Of a DNA stretch of 64,000 bases, positions 12,416 to 23,300 are shown piece after piece (positions within the stretch are counted from its first letter, which is position 1; each line of letters opens with the position of its first letter). The position numbers and the translations under genes are program-made. This DNA comes from Xiphophorus maculatus (taxonomy: Eukaryota > Chordata > Actinopteri > Cyprinodontiformes > Poeciliidae). The stretch lies in assembly GCF_002775205.1 (NCBI RefSeq), contig NC_036451.1:21128351-21192350 (forward strand), given 5' to 3'. A model generated the notes under the pieces. It was not told where the DNA came from. It searched no databases and saw nothing but the letters and a program-made list of their open reading frames with translations.

Positions 12416-12463
12416 GAGACCAAACGTGGCACTGTGTCGCTCCGCAGTGCCACGTTTGGTCTC
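12416..12463. repeat. Perfect 19-bp inverted repeat (hairpin)
   Basis: GAGACCAAACGTGGCACTG (12416-12434) is followed by a 10-nt spacer and then its exact reverse complement (12445-12463). Both arms are GC-balanced, so it is not a low-complexity artefact. Its function is unknown. Confidence 0.8.
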
Positions 12464-13686
12464 CCGTCCTTCAGTAGAAAGTCAGTTAAACTGATGAACT
12501 AAGCAGGGAAGCAGCAACCAGGACTCAAGTCTCAAAATCTCAGACAGAGAGATACTGTACTTTAAACCTTTGGCCGCCCTGCTTAACCCTCACACCTACC
12601 TAAGATTGATGGGCTCTCTGATTGGACGTCGCTCTATCTACCTTCCTCAGCTGGAAGGTATTTTTCTACTTATCCCTACATTAAATTCCAAGCGAAGAAA
12701 ACGGGCCCACACTGCAGTATCTGACCCATCCCGGCAGAGGTCACTTTCAATAAAAAAAAGTGCTGTTCCTGCCAAAAAAAAAAAATAAAAAATTAGAAGA
12801 GGTTGCATGAGGTAGAGCAGAAAGATGAGGAGGATACAACACAAGTAAGGAGGGAGGCAGAGTGGAAATTGTGGTCAGACGACACACCAGAGGCATTAGT
12901 AGAAATAAAAATAATGGATTTTAAGAGGTGAAAAGATGAGATATTAACATAAAAAAGGGATACACATTTGAGATCTGCTGCAGGATTGCTTCCTGTTTGG
13001 TCTCCCTTCAGTCACTCCCTGTTCCAGTGCCAGGGCGATGGTGCAGCGCCTAAATCAATCAGCTCTCTACCTTGCTGACAAGGAGGAGAGTGTTGATTTA
13101 CATCATTGCAGAAAAGCAAGAAAAGAAAAGTTAAAACAACACACCTTTATAAAAGAACCTAAGTACAACTATTGGTTCAAAACTGAACTACTGCTTTAAA
13201 TAAGAGTACAGGATAAACCATAATATAAGTTGGAAAATTTTTAAATAGCTAAAAGTGCAAATCAGATGGAAGCAGTAATTTGTTCGAATCAGAATAGAAA
13301 GAGATGAGAGACTAAGAAGATTAGAGGCAAGCAGAAACCCCAAGGTGCTTCAGTGTTCACTATGGCCTTTGATTTCCTTAGTCTACAGTGTGTTTCCAAT
13401 AACTTTTAACTATTTCATGCTTATTTTCTTGCTTTGTTTTGCTTTATATTCAAACCTTAGTGAGTCTGTAAACTGTTTGTCTCATTTTTCACAACATGGT
13501 GTCCTTTTTTTTTTAGCTCATTAAGGGAAGTTCAAAGCCAAGAACCTGGCGACAAGAATTCAGTCGACACTTTGAAATCTCCAAAGCAGATGTCACAAAA
13601 ACTCTCTTTTCAGTGCTGTCAAGCAATGAAATATCTCTTACAATTGATTTATTTGTTTGTTTTTACAAATGGTCATTTGACAAATC
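12464..13686. other. Non-coding, nothing recognised
   Basis: AT-rich with short A runs; no gene or recognised repeat. Confidence 0.45.
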
Positions 13687-14061
13687 CACTGCAAAACCAC
13701 AAAATCTCACCATGTATTTTTGTTTAGTTTCCAGTGCGGACGTCTTGTTACACTTGAAATATAACAAAACTAATTCACAAGTACATTTTCAGCAACATAT
13801 AGGAGCTTGTTTTAAGTAAATAACCATTGAATAATAAAAACAAACTTAATCCACTGGCCAATTGTTTCACATTTTTCCCATGTTCTAAGTAAAATAATCT
13901 GCCAGTGGAATTAGTTCTTTTTATCAATATTCAATAATTATTTATGTAAAAAAGTCTTGTCTCTTGCTGAAAAATAACTTAAGTTAGTTTTGCAGTATTT
14001 TAAGCATAATAAACTAAAAAGTAAGCAAACATACTTTAGAAAATGTTGTGTTTTTGCAGTG
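13687..14061. mobile_element. Full-length palindromic MITE
   Basis: The left end CACTGCAAAACCACAAAAT and the right end ATGTTGTGTTTTTGCAGTG are inverted. The inverted symmetry continues inward: ACTTGAAATATAACAAAAC on the left against TTAGTTTTGCAGTATTTTAAG on the right, and CCACTGGCC against the TCTGCCAGTGG copy. The element is essentially one long imperfect palindrome of 375 bp without a coding frame. It belongs to the same family as 5655-5961. Confidence 0.7.
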
Positions 14062-14149
14062 ATACTCCACTTTGCATTGGTCAGTCACTTAAAATATCTT
14101 GATAACGTTATTAAACATTTACGCTCAGAGATTCGTCTACATCTAGTCT

Positions 14150-14385
14150 GAGAAAGCTTGAGCAGAAACTGCACCAACATCTCCGTCTCTAGAGGTGCAT
14201 ATCTAGTAGAGATATTCTACAAAGGACCTTTCCAAATGTGAAAGATGATTATAAAGTATTGACTCAGGGAGGCCGATTACAAATGCATGCCACACTGTTC
14301 AGAAAATAAAAGTTGAAATCATTTATAATTTTGCTTCCACTTCACAATATTGTATCACTTTATGTTGCTGTGTCACAAAAATTCA
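14150..14385 (+). mobile_element. Tc1-like 3' fragment
   Basis: Landmarks of the Tc1 3' section in order: TCTAGAGGTGCAT near 14192, TATAAAGTATTGACTCAGG near 14252, AATGCATGCCACACT near 14282, and TTGCTTCCACTTCACAATA near 14332. The transposase is not readable. Confidence 0.65.
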
Positions 14386-15234
14386 AAACAATACACCGAC
14401 ACTTGTTATAATGTGATAAAATGTTTAATACAATGCAAATAAACAAACTATTTTTTTTGAGTTCTTCATTTGTGCTTTTACTGTGACAAAATCTTGTTGT
14501 GACTCTAATCATCTCATCAACAAAGCTGATAACTGCATAGATAACAGAAACTAGGCCACCTAGTATACTTTACTGTATTTTTTTTTTATAGACAGATAAT
14601 TTATTCACTAAGCTAATCTTAATATAACTGCATGGAAACTCTCCCAACAACCATATACTCCTTTCTTTTCTTCTCTCAAAATGCCACTTACAGCTTTAAT
14701 GCTCGTAAGTGCAAGTATATGTGCACCCTCATAAAGTCGGGTCACTCTAAAGGCAATGCGGAACGTTTCACCTTCTCCTGCACATTACTCCACACGTCAT
14801 TTACACCACTTAATATAAATGGAAAGAAGGATTTATCTGTGCTTTAACTTTACTCACCGCAGCACTATCATCAAGTCTGAAATGAGGGGATGTGAACCAG
14901 AATGTTAAAATGTTGAAATGGTGAGGAAAGCAACCTCCTGCTTTCCCCTGGAAGGAGGTTTTTGTGCAGAGTGTCTGTGAGATGATGGGATGTTTTATTG
15001 ACTTATTGCATTAGGTGGACTCTTCATGGTCCCGTTCCGAAATTTCCCGTCGGGGGAAATGAAGGGATCGGATCAGATGGAACGCACAAACTTAAAGACA
15101 GTCCAACAACCCACTCCCAGATGCACACCGCAAAGTGATTTGTGTTTTTAGTGCAGCAAATGTCTTGGTGTCAAGAACAGTGTAAAAAAAAAAGACAACA
15201 GATTTGGCACCTTACAGATTTCTTCTGTTTTGCT
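14386..15234. other. Non-coding, nothing recognised
   Basis: AT-rich sequence with no gene or recognised repeat. Confidence 0.45.
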
Positions 15235-15790
15235 TTTTTGTCACATTTAATGGTTTAAAGCACCTTTTAATCTCAGACAAAGATAACCAGAGTTACATAC
15301 AAAATGCATTTTTCAAATGACAAAACCATTTATTAAGGGGAAAACAAAGCTATCCACACTAATCTGGCCCAATTGGGAAAAGTAATTATCCCACTTGTTA
15401 AATCAAAAGTTAACTGTAATAAATTAACTGACCACATTTTTGTGATTACATTCCTTAGCGGGGCTAATTACAGCCAGACCTGTAGAATCATGAATTTCTC
15501 AAACATAAACCCTTGAAGCGGGTTGCAATAACACCGGGACATTGACTTCTGTGTGTCTGGAAAAGAACGAGAGTCACTTCTGGGGCTTTGAGACCAAAGG
15601 GAACCACAACAGAGAAATATGAAACAGTTCCCCAGGAGCGGCCAGCCTATCAAAAGTCCTCAAAAAGTTTATCTATGATTCATTTAGGAGATCAAAAAGC
15701 AACCCAGAGCAACATCAAAAGCCTTGAACGCCTCACTCATGCTTTCTAAAAGATATCTGGATGATCACAATGACTTTTGAGAATATATTC
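15235..15790 (+). mobile_element. Decayed Tc1-like element (second family)
   Basis: Starts with CAGACAAAGATAACCAGAG and AAAATGCATTTTTCAAATGA and continues with GTAATTATCCCACTTGTTAA, a recognisable decayed form of the fish Tc1 family whose ends read AAAAAGTAATTGCCCCCTTG. The remainder (for example AGGAGCGGCCAGCCTATCA near 15634) matches its transposase section. It is heavily mutated; a 61-codon minus-strand frame inside is not a gene. Confidence 0.5.
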
Positions 15791-15857
15791 TGTTGAGTCT
15801 TTTTGGAAAACATTCATGAAACTAATAGTGTTTCAAAAAAACCCAACAACAAAGAGA

Positions 15858-16262
15858 CTGTCATGAAACGGTGTGAGGTGGTGAGGCAGATGCGGTGGAC
15901 CCAGGTTGAAAATGAGTTATGATGGTTTTAATGATGAGTATAAGGCACAAAAACAGTCCAAAACACAATCCAAAATAGTCCAAAACCCTGGCAGCACTGC
16001 TGAGAGGAAGCCAGGGCTCAACACAGGTAGCAACGGGGAAAATGGACGGACGACTGATGACTTACAACTTACGGTTAACGACAGCTAGACAAGGACCCGA
16101 TGAGGAACAAGGAACACAGGTGGGGTTAAATACACAGAGGGTAATCATGGAACAAGACACACGTGGGAACAATCAAGGGGAGACAGGACAACATGGAAAC
16201 TCAGAGACACATAAACTCAAAATAAACACACAGAGAAACTCAAATCACGACACAGACGGCTA
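15858..16262 (-). mobile_element. MITE-like repeat, copy 1 (inverted relative to copy 2)
   Basis: Read on the minus strand it runs GATTTGAGTTTCTCTGTGTG ... GTGTATTTAACCCCACCTGT ... AACCTGGGTCCACCGCATCT ... CGTTTCATGACA. The same order and wording are found on the plus strand at 48915-49281. The two short overlapping open frames (15906-16088, 16042-16263) lie wholly within the repeat. Confidence 0.7.
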
Positions 16263-18500
16263 AACATCACCACAATGTTTATCTGTAGTGTGACGACCTG
16301 GGTTTGCTTTGCTGGTTCAGGATCTAAATTATTTTTTAGGTTTTAGTTGGAGCTACGACCATGATATCCTGACAGAGTGTATCCTATCATCAGTTTGTCC
16401 TTTTGACCTCAGATGCACTTGGATTGTGAAGTAAGATAATAATAATAAAAAAAAAAAACCAGCATGTCCATCTCTGAGTAGCTTCAAAAACCTAAATGAA
16501 GGTTTTGGAAATTAACTTAAATCAAATTATGATGCTGTGATATGACCTTACAGAGGCTGTTCGTGCATGAAAGCCCATCCAGTGTGGCTGAAATCATTTC
16601 TGCAAAGAAGAGTGGGATTGTTTTGTTTTCTTCTTAACGGGTGAAATCGTCGTTTAAAAACTGCTTTTTAGATTTACTCTGGTTTTGTTTGTCCAATTTT
16701 ACGTTTTTATGATCGGAAAACGTTTAAAAACAGAATAAATCTTTGAGGGTGAAACACTTTTCTCACCACATTGTTTGCCTGGCGTCCCTCTGTAGGTCTG
16801 TCTGCCTAGTTTCGCTTGGTCCGTTCTGCAGCCTCTTCAGCCTTCCTGCATGGAAAAGCTTTCGGGAGAGCCAGAGCTTGGAGATCCAGCAGTTTCAGGG
16901 GTTGTGTGATGGATTAGAGCTCAGTCCCTGCCAGTGGTGTTAGCGCAGCGACTGAGCACTTGGCAGAACAACCGGTATCAGGGGAGGAGGGAGTGGAAAG
17001 AAAGAGACAGAGAAGTGGAGGGGTGGGCTGCTACTAGCCAGAGAGAGGGGTGTGAGGACAGATAAGAAGAGGAGAGAGCAAATATTCATGAAAAATGTTC
17101 ACTTAAATCATCAGCTGGTTGCTAACAACATCACAGTTCCTACTATATGTGCATGTACGTATGTCGACTCTGTCTGCATCTGTGACAGAGTGCGTCCAGT
17201 TTCCAGAAAGTGGAGCTTGAATTGTCCTTTTTATGGATTTCTCTGAAAATCCGCTCCAATCAGCAAGTTCAGCAGAAACACACAAAATGTTGCACACAAT
17301 TAGCATCACCTTCGAATTGTGATCTAAAGGGCTTCATTTCTGATTTCATTGCTGCCGTTAAGTCTACAGAAGTGAGATGTGAAGGCAGTGTTTTTTTCTT
17401 TTTTTTCCCTCAGTAGTTGTAGTGAAAGAAAGCCAGTCAGGAAGATCAGCAGGGTTCACGAGAGAAGCTGGAGCGCTTTGCTGCAGTTCATCCTTTAAAT
17501 GTGAAGCAGCAGCAGCAGCAGAGATGTTTGGCTTGACTCAGCTGTCACCTGAAACTGTTCTGATACAATTGAAGGAGACTAAGCTGTTTACACTGAAGCC
17601 AATATCTAACAGCGGATTATGTGTAAAACCACGGGTGTAACGGCACAGATAAGTCACGGTTCGGTGAGGTACCTCGGTTTTCAAGTCACAGTTCATTTAG
17701 ACAGGGAAAAAGAAAGAAACGTTCAAGTTTTCCCTCTCTCTTTGTTCTCCAAATCTATTTTTTATGATTAAAAATACTTTAAAAACATCTCAAAGACCAG
17801 AAGACAAAAAAAAATATCATCCTTACCATGAGAAGCTCTTGACAGGGTAAGCTTTGTACGAGCAGGCAGAAGGTGTTTACAGGTCACTTTGCAGTAAAGT
17901 CAATAAAAAAACCTAGATAATTTGTAACCTCTCTGAGCAGAATAGTCCACTGCAGACCATATATCAAACAAAATAAAAGTTGTGTTTACCTGAAGGATAG
18001 CTCTGAGTTATCAAAAATAATAGAAATTTTAAAAGAATATTAAGGACAGTTCATTTTAATCTTGCAAAAAAAACCCAAAAACCCTGTCATCTTATTTATT
18101 CACTAGTGACATTATGACGCTATGCCGATGCTCTGTCTGGCCCAGTGAAGATTTAATAAGCTCTGCATGCTAAAAGCTAAAATGGGTTCTTAACGTAATA
18201 CTCCTGCTTTAATGCTCAATTAAGCACGGGTAAAAAACTAAAACAGGATGGAGACTTTGTTGCAAAAGTGAGAAAGTTTTGCTGCAGCTAAACACAATGA
18301 GTTCTGCATTACAACCTTCCCAAATGAACAGTCCTTTCATTGATATGAAATGAGTCACAGTTGTGAGGTGTTTTTGTTAGTTTTTTTGCTTTGTCTCACA
18401 TGGCTTCACACCTAAGTTCCTCCTTTGATAATCTACTGAGTGAGAACGAGAACAGGCACAAGTGGAAGGACGCAGGAAGTGTACTGAAAAAGTTTTGCCT
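16263..18500. other. Non-coding, nothing recognised
   Basis: Mostly unique sequence with short homopolymer runs and a (CAG)5 tract near 17507-17521. No gene could be supported. Confidence 0.4.
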
Positions 18501-18710
18501 TTTAGAGTTCAAATGACTCAGAATGATGCAAAATCACCATCCAGAGCTTGTCAGTTTGGTTCATTTGAAATGACTCAAAATAAATTTTGTACATTTCAGT
18601 CATTTCAATTTTGTCAAATGAACAAAATTCATATTCTCTTTGAGTCATTTCAAATTACTTTTTGTCATGACTTGAGTCATTTCATTTCAAATGAATCAAA
18701 AAGACAAAAT
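18501..18710. repeat. Cluster of TGACTCA/TGAGTCA motifs in ATTTGAAATGACTC-like units
   Basis: Four TGACTCA or TGAGTCA heptamers (AP-1 core) occur here in both orientations, each in a related context (AAATGACTCA or TGAGTCATTTCA). This makes a short degenerate direct and inverted repeat array. The heptamers are seen; binding is not shown. Confidence 0.5.
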
Positions 18711-19170
18711 TGCCATCCTGAGTTAGTGATTGCTTCATAAACATGTTGTGCATATTCTATGGGTACAGACAACTCAGTAGGAGTTTGCCTGCCGTATTTT
18801 GAACACAGTGTTACTTTATAGGTAATCTATGCTGAATTTATCACTTATAGTCATCTGAAGATCTTCTGGGTGCATTTCATGGGAATTTTAGTTTATCGCA
18901 GAGCTTGTAAATACAACAAGAGGTGCAAAACCAATTGGAAAAATGGAGTCTAGTTGCAATGATAACTAAATAAATGCATCAAAAGGATGATGGGAGTACA
19001 CTTGACAATGTTAATCAATTTACATCCACACAGATAGCAGAAATAGCCCTCTATATTTGTGACCCACTGTTTCTAATCAGGAGGAGTTTTTAAGAGATAT
19101 TTTTGTAAGTGAAGCGGCCAGCTGACTGGCAGTGTGTAGTAGCCAGAAGTTGCGAAATGGGGAGCATTGT

Positions 19171-19275
19171 GGAGAAACAAAAAAATCCAATCTCTCCAGT
19201 ACTTTCTTTAGCGATTTTTTTGTTTCTTTTTTGGAGAAACAAAAAAATCCAATCTCTCCAGTACTTTCTTTAGCG
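19171..19275 (+). repeat. 43-bp exact direct duplication with an inverted element between copies
   Basis: The segment at 19171-19213 is repeated exactly at 19233-19275. The joining stretch holds GATTTTTTTGTTTC (19213-19226), the inverse of GAAACAAAAAAATC found in both copies. The copies are identical, so the duplication is recent. Confidence 0.85.
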
Positions 19276-19373
19276 TTTCATAACTGGACTTTAAAGAATA
19301 GCAGGCCAGAACAGAAACTCCTAGTCAACCTTGAGGCCTCTACATATGGCCCAAGTCTGTTTTTTTGCAAAAG

Positions 19374-19552
19374 AGGCCAAATACAAAAGCATGCCATACT
19401 TTTTAAGATTTTTATTTGTAAAACCATGTATTCTTTACCTTTCACTTTACAATTATGCACTGCTGTTGGTCTGTCGATGCGAATCCTACTGAAATAATTC
19501 GGAGTGATGTGGAAAAGTTCAGAGGATATGAATACTTTTGCAAGGCACTGTA
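19374..19552 (+). mobile_element. Tc1-like 3' end with terminal repeat
   Basis: Ends in ATGAATACTTTTGCAAGGCA followed by CTGTA, the terminal inverted repeat of a fish Tc1 family. It is preceded by CATGCCATACTTTTTAAGAT and TTTCACTTTACAATTATGCA. The 5' part of the element is absent. Confidence 0.7.
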
Positions 19553-20749
19553 GATACGATTTTAGCCAAACACTTATTTCTACATTACAGTCATTTCACA
19601 GTTGTGAGCTAGAGGATTCCCTCACTCAGTCACGGAGTTAACCAAACATCTTTCGTCCCTCTAAAGCCCCCAGGACTCCGACACTCAGCTTCAGTGAAAC
19701 CAGAATTATTCGGTAACTTTTTATTGCTCATGTTTCATCACGTACAAAACTAAAGGAAAATCTCAAAGAAATGACAGGGGGAGGGAAAAAAAACATATAA
19801 CAGACTGTTTCTCAGCAGGTACAGAAGGTCAAATTCTGTGTCAGAAATCCCGGACATAAACACACACACCCACACCCACACACACACACCTACAGGGAGG
19901 ACAGTAGGAGTCTTAAAGGATGTATGAAATCTGCAGCTTTAGCAGCGAGCCATCACAGCACTCTGAGTTCTAAACAGCAGGTGAAATGATATCTTCTCCT
20001 GCATGTATGCACACACACATACACACACACACGCCCATGCACCCATGCACGCACATACACAGTATGTGTTAAGAGATTATGAGTGGAGGGGAGAGGTTTC
20101 AAAGCAGCCCCTGTCTCTCATTCATCACTTCCTTGGATCAAGGCAAAGATCAACACCCTCAGCAATGAGTGACTGACTGAGCAACAACTTCACCTTTTCA
20201 TTCCTCAGCAGCAAAAGCTGTGCTCTTAATTCTCAAAAATATGCAATATTCCTTTAAATAAGACAGTCAGCCATGTTATTTTTCTCTCAAGTTAGAAAAA
20301 TGGCATTTTTCAGTGAGGGGAGATATTTTCAGAATGACTGGTAAAAGGTGTGACTGGTCTTCTGCAAAGTGAAGAAAGTCAGTATCTGCTGATATAACAT
20401 TGTGTCTCATGATAAGTCATTTTCAAAGACTTTTTAAATTATTTTATTTTTTTTTATTAACAGATGCACACAGTGGTGGAAGACTAAAGTAAAAATACGG
20501 ATTAAACACCCGCTGTGCTTAACAGATTTACTGCTCTAGGTTTGCAACAGGCTAACTTTTTTTAAAATGACAAACTTCATAACAGTAACTGGAGAAAATG
20601 GCTGTTTTTCATGTAAAAAGGTAACATATATACGCCTTGAGCTGCAGTGCTCAGAAACAAAAAAATATGGTTAAATGCATTTACTACCTTCTGTTGTTGC
20701 AAATCACACGACTGGTGTCCAAAAAAAAAAACATATTACAAATGGGTGT
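19553..20749. other. Non-coding stretch with short CA runs
   Basis: No gene. Short CA microsatellites occur near 19860-19890 and 20010-20045. Confidence 0.45.
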
Positions 20750-20930
20750 GTTCTTCAAGAGCAGTATTTGTGTTTGTGGGGCTATGGTTGCTGCGTCATG
20801 CTTTCAGATCCATTCAGTAACCAAGAAAAGCCGTAATAAATAGTTCCCATTGTCACGTTTATCGATATCACAACAGTACCACAAAATATCGTGATAAAAA
20901 TGTAAGTTCATATCACCCAGCCCTACTCAG
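20750..20930 (+). mobile_element. Partial copy of a GTCCATATC-ended MITE
   Basis: TATTTGTGTTTGTGGGGCTA ... TATCACAACAGTACCACAAA ... GTTCATATCACCCAGCCCT parallels 53397-53585 and the 3' half of 45831-46208. The 5' half is missing. Confidence 0.5.
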
Positions 20931-20935
20931 TTCTT

Positions 20936-23029
20936 GTGGAATATGTATAGGCCTTTTAGAGTCTTTATTCATTTAGGCACAAAAAAACAAAAATTAAAAA
21001 CATATTCCTTTAGTGTTAGCAAGTAATCAAATTACTCGCTTGTCATGGAGCTTAAGGAGGTCAATGCACTCACAAATAATCAATGAATCCATAGAGACCA
21101 TTTACAACTCACTTCCTAATAAAAATCATCTTTATCATCGCTTGGTGTTAATAAATCTCTCTGTTCATTCACAAAACCTGTGAAATAGTGTTAATATATT
21201 AACATAATGAGATGAGGACATCTGTTTACTGACACTGATAACATTAAAATGTCTTCCTGCACCATGATCCTCCACAAAGTATTTACTGGATGAGACGTTT
21301 ATAATGATGTCCCATAATAATGGCAACATTTACATCAACGTATTGATGATTTTAATGAAGACACTGGACAAAATGTAATCTCTGTTACTGGTTTCACAAG
21401 TTTTACTACCTTGTCGCTGAAATGTGCTATGCAAACAAATCTGATTGACTGATGTAATGTCAAGTTGGCTTTCGGGTTGTAAAAGTAAATCAACCAGTAA
21501 AGAACTGCTTTGGCGGGAAAATGCCTATTACGGAGAACCTCGCTTCAACTAGACCTTTAAACCACGGGTTTTTCAAATTCTCTATAAATCGATTATCGAC
21601 CAAAGATGTGTTTCTCAGAGGATTGTTTGAGACTTTCTACACGTCAACAAACACAAACCCTCATCCTTTAACGTCCGCTGTATTTTTACTCTGTCCTCTG
21701 TTCGGTGCGGCGACATGTTAGCACCAGTTAAAAATCGCTTCCATTGCCAAACCCCTGCTGTTTTTGACCTATAGCACGCAAGCAACAGCCACTCTCTGTC
21801 CGCTGTACAGCAGACCAAAAATAGTTACGCACTCCAGACAGGAAGTATTGTTGTCCTCTGATAAGTACCGGCATGTTGTGGCTGAGAGGTCGTGCCCTTG
21901 TGTGCCAAATGATTGTGATGTAATATAAGACGGACGGACGGCGCTTTAAGCTTCCCTTTGACAAAAACGATCTGATAATGACAGCATAAAGATTTAGCAG
22001 AGGCAAATTATGAGTACAGGTGTGTGTGTGTGTGTGTTAAAGCTGATGACGGCGTCAGATTGAAGATGGAGGGGAGGATAAGAGGATGTAGTGATGCATG
22101 GCAAGAGAGACCAAAACAGGAGTGTTAATGTTCTCGGGCCTGCGGCTCTGACTTTAACTGTGCCCTTGAGATTCATTTTGCATGTGCTGGATGTGTGTAT
22201 GTGTATGTGTGGAAAGCAGACAGTGAGCTGATTCCTGTGCTTGACTTTGTGTCGAATAAGGTGTGTTACCCTGATGACTAGTTAACCCACAGCTGTAAAT
22301 AAATCTGAAGCCACTCATGTGCATCAGCATCAAAAGATGGTACCCGGAGCCATAAATATACACCTGCGTGTGTTCACAGATACTCAGTGACACAAGCATC
22401 GAGCTCTCTTGAGATTTATCCTTTAAGCGTTTACGTTCTCAGCAAAGGACAATAATGTAGCCCATCAATCTCTCAAATGGCTCAGCGTGTCATTCGGAAA
22501 GAATTCACACTTCTGACATTGTCCGCACTCTTCTCCCCGCCCAAGTTTGCCGTTTATCATCTCCGAACTCCTACCCGTGACGGACGGGCTGGAGGCGACG
22601 CGGAGTGGAAGCGAAGGGGCTTTTGATCGTCTTCCGTCCATACATCATTCACCCATGCTGCTCGCAGAGATGCTTTGTGATCGCTCTGACCCAATTAAAC
22701 AGACGCAGTCGCGCGCGCACCAACAAACACTCCACCTTCGGTGCTCCACGGTGACCTTGAATGTTGTTGTTTCAACGTATTGGCCACAGATCTCTTCTGT
22801 TTTTGCTTTTTCTTTGTCACATTCTAGATCCACAAGGACAAAGATTATGGCGTTCAAAAATAACAAGCACATTCCTACGGGTTGGTGACCTATTTTTTTT
22901 TATCAATTAAGATGATGTTTACAAACAACACCCACGCTTAATTATGGTCAAATCTGTAGAATCAATACATTCACTTATATATAACTTGTCTGACAACATG
23001 AAGTAGGCTGAGAGATGTCAAAAAGCAAA
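20936..23029. other. Non-coding, nothing recognised
   Basis: Unique sequence with a short TG run at 22020-22037. Open frames up to 113 codons match nothing I know. Confidence 0.4.
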
Positions 23030-23300
23030 ACATCATGCCTTGATCTTGATGACGGTAAAGCAGCGGACATCGATCTTTCTGGAAAGGACATTACAAAGCC
23101 GTTTTAAAGGGTTTTGGAGAACGCAGAACCAAAATGAGAACCAAACATAAAACAGTGGTGAATCTTCCCACAAGTGACTGGCCTATCAAAATTACTTCAG
23201 GAGCACATTGACAACTCAGAGAGGTCCCACAAGAAGCAAGCAGAACGCCCAACACATTGCAGGTCTCACTCCGCTCAGTTCAGAGGACATGATTCACAGG
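23030..23300 (+). mobile_element. Tc1-like transposase-region fragment (second family)
   Basis: AAACAGTGGTGAATCTTCCC, AGTGACTGGCCTATCAAAAT and CATTGCAGGTCTCACTCC are decayed landmarks of the N-terminal DNA-binding region of the Tc1 family seen at 15235-15790. Stop codons and frameshifts make it dead. Confidence 0.6.
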
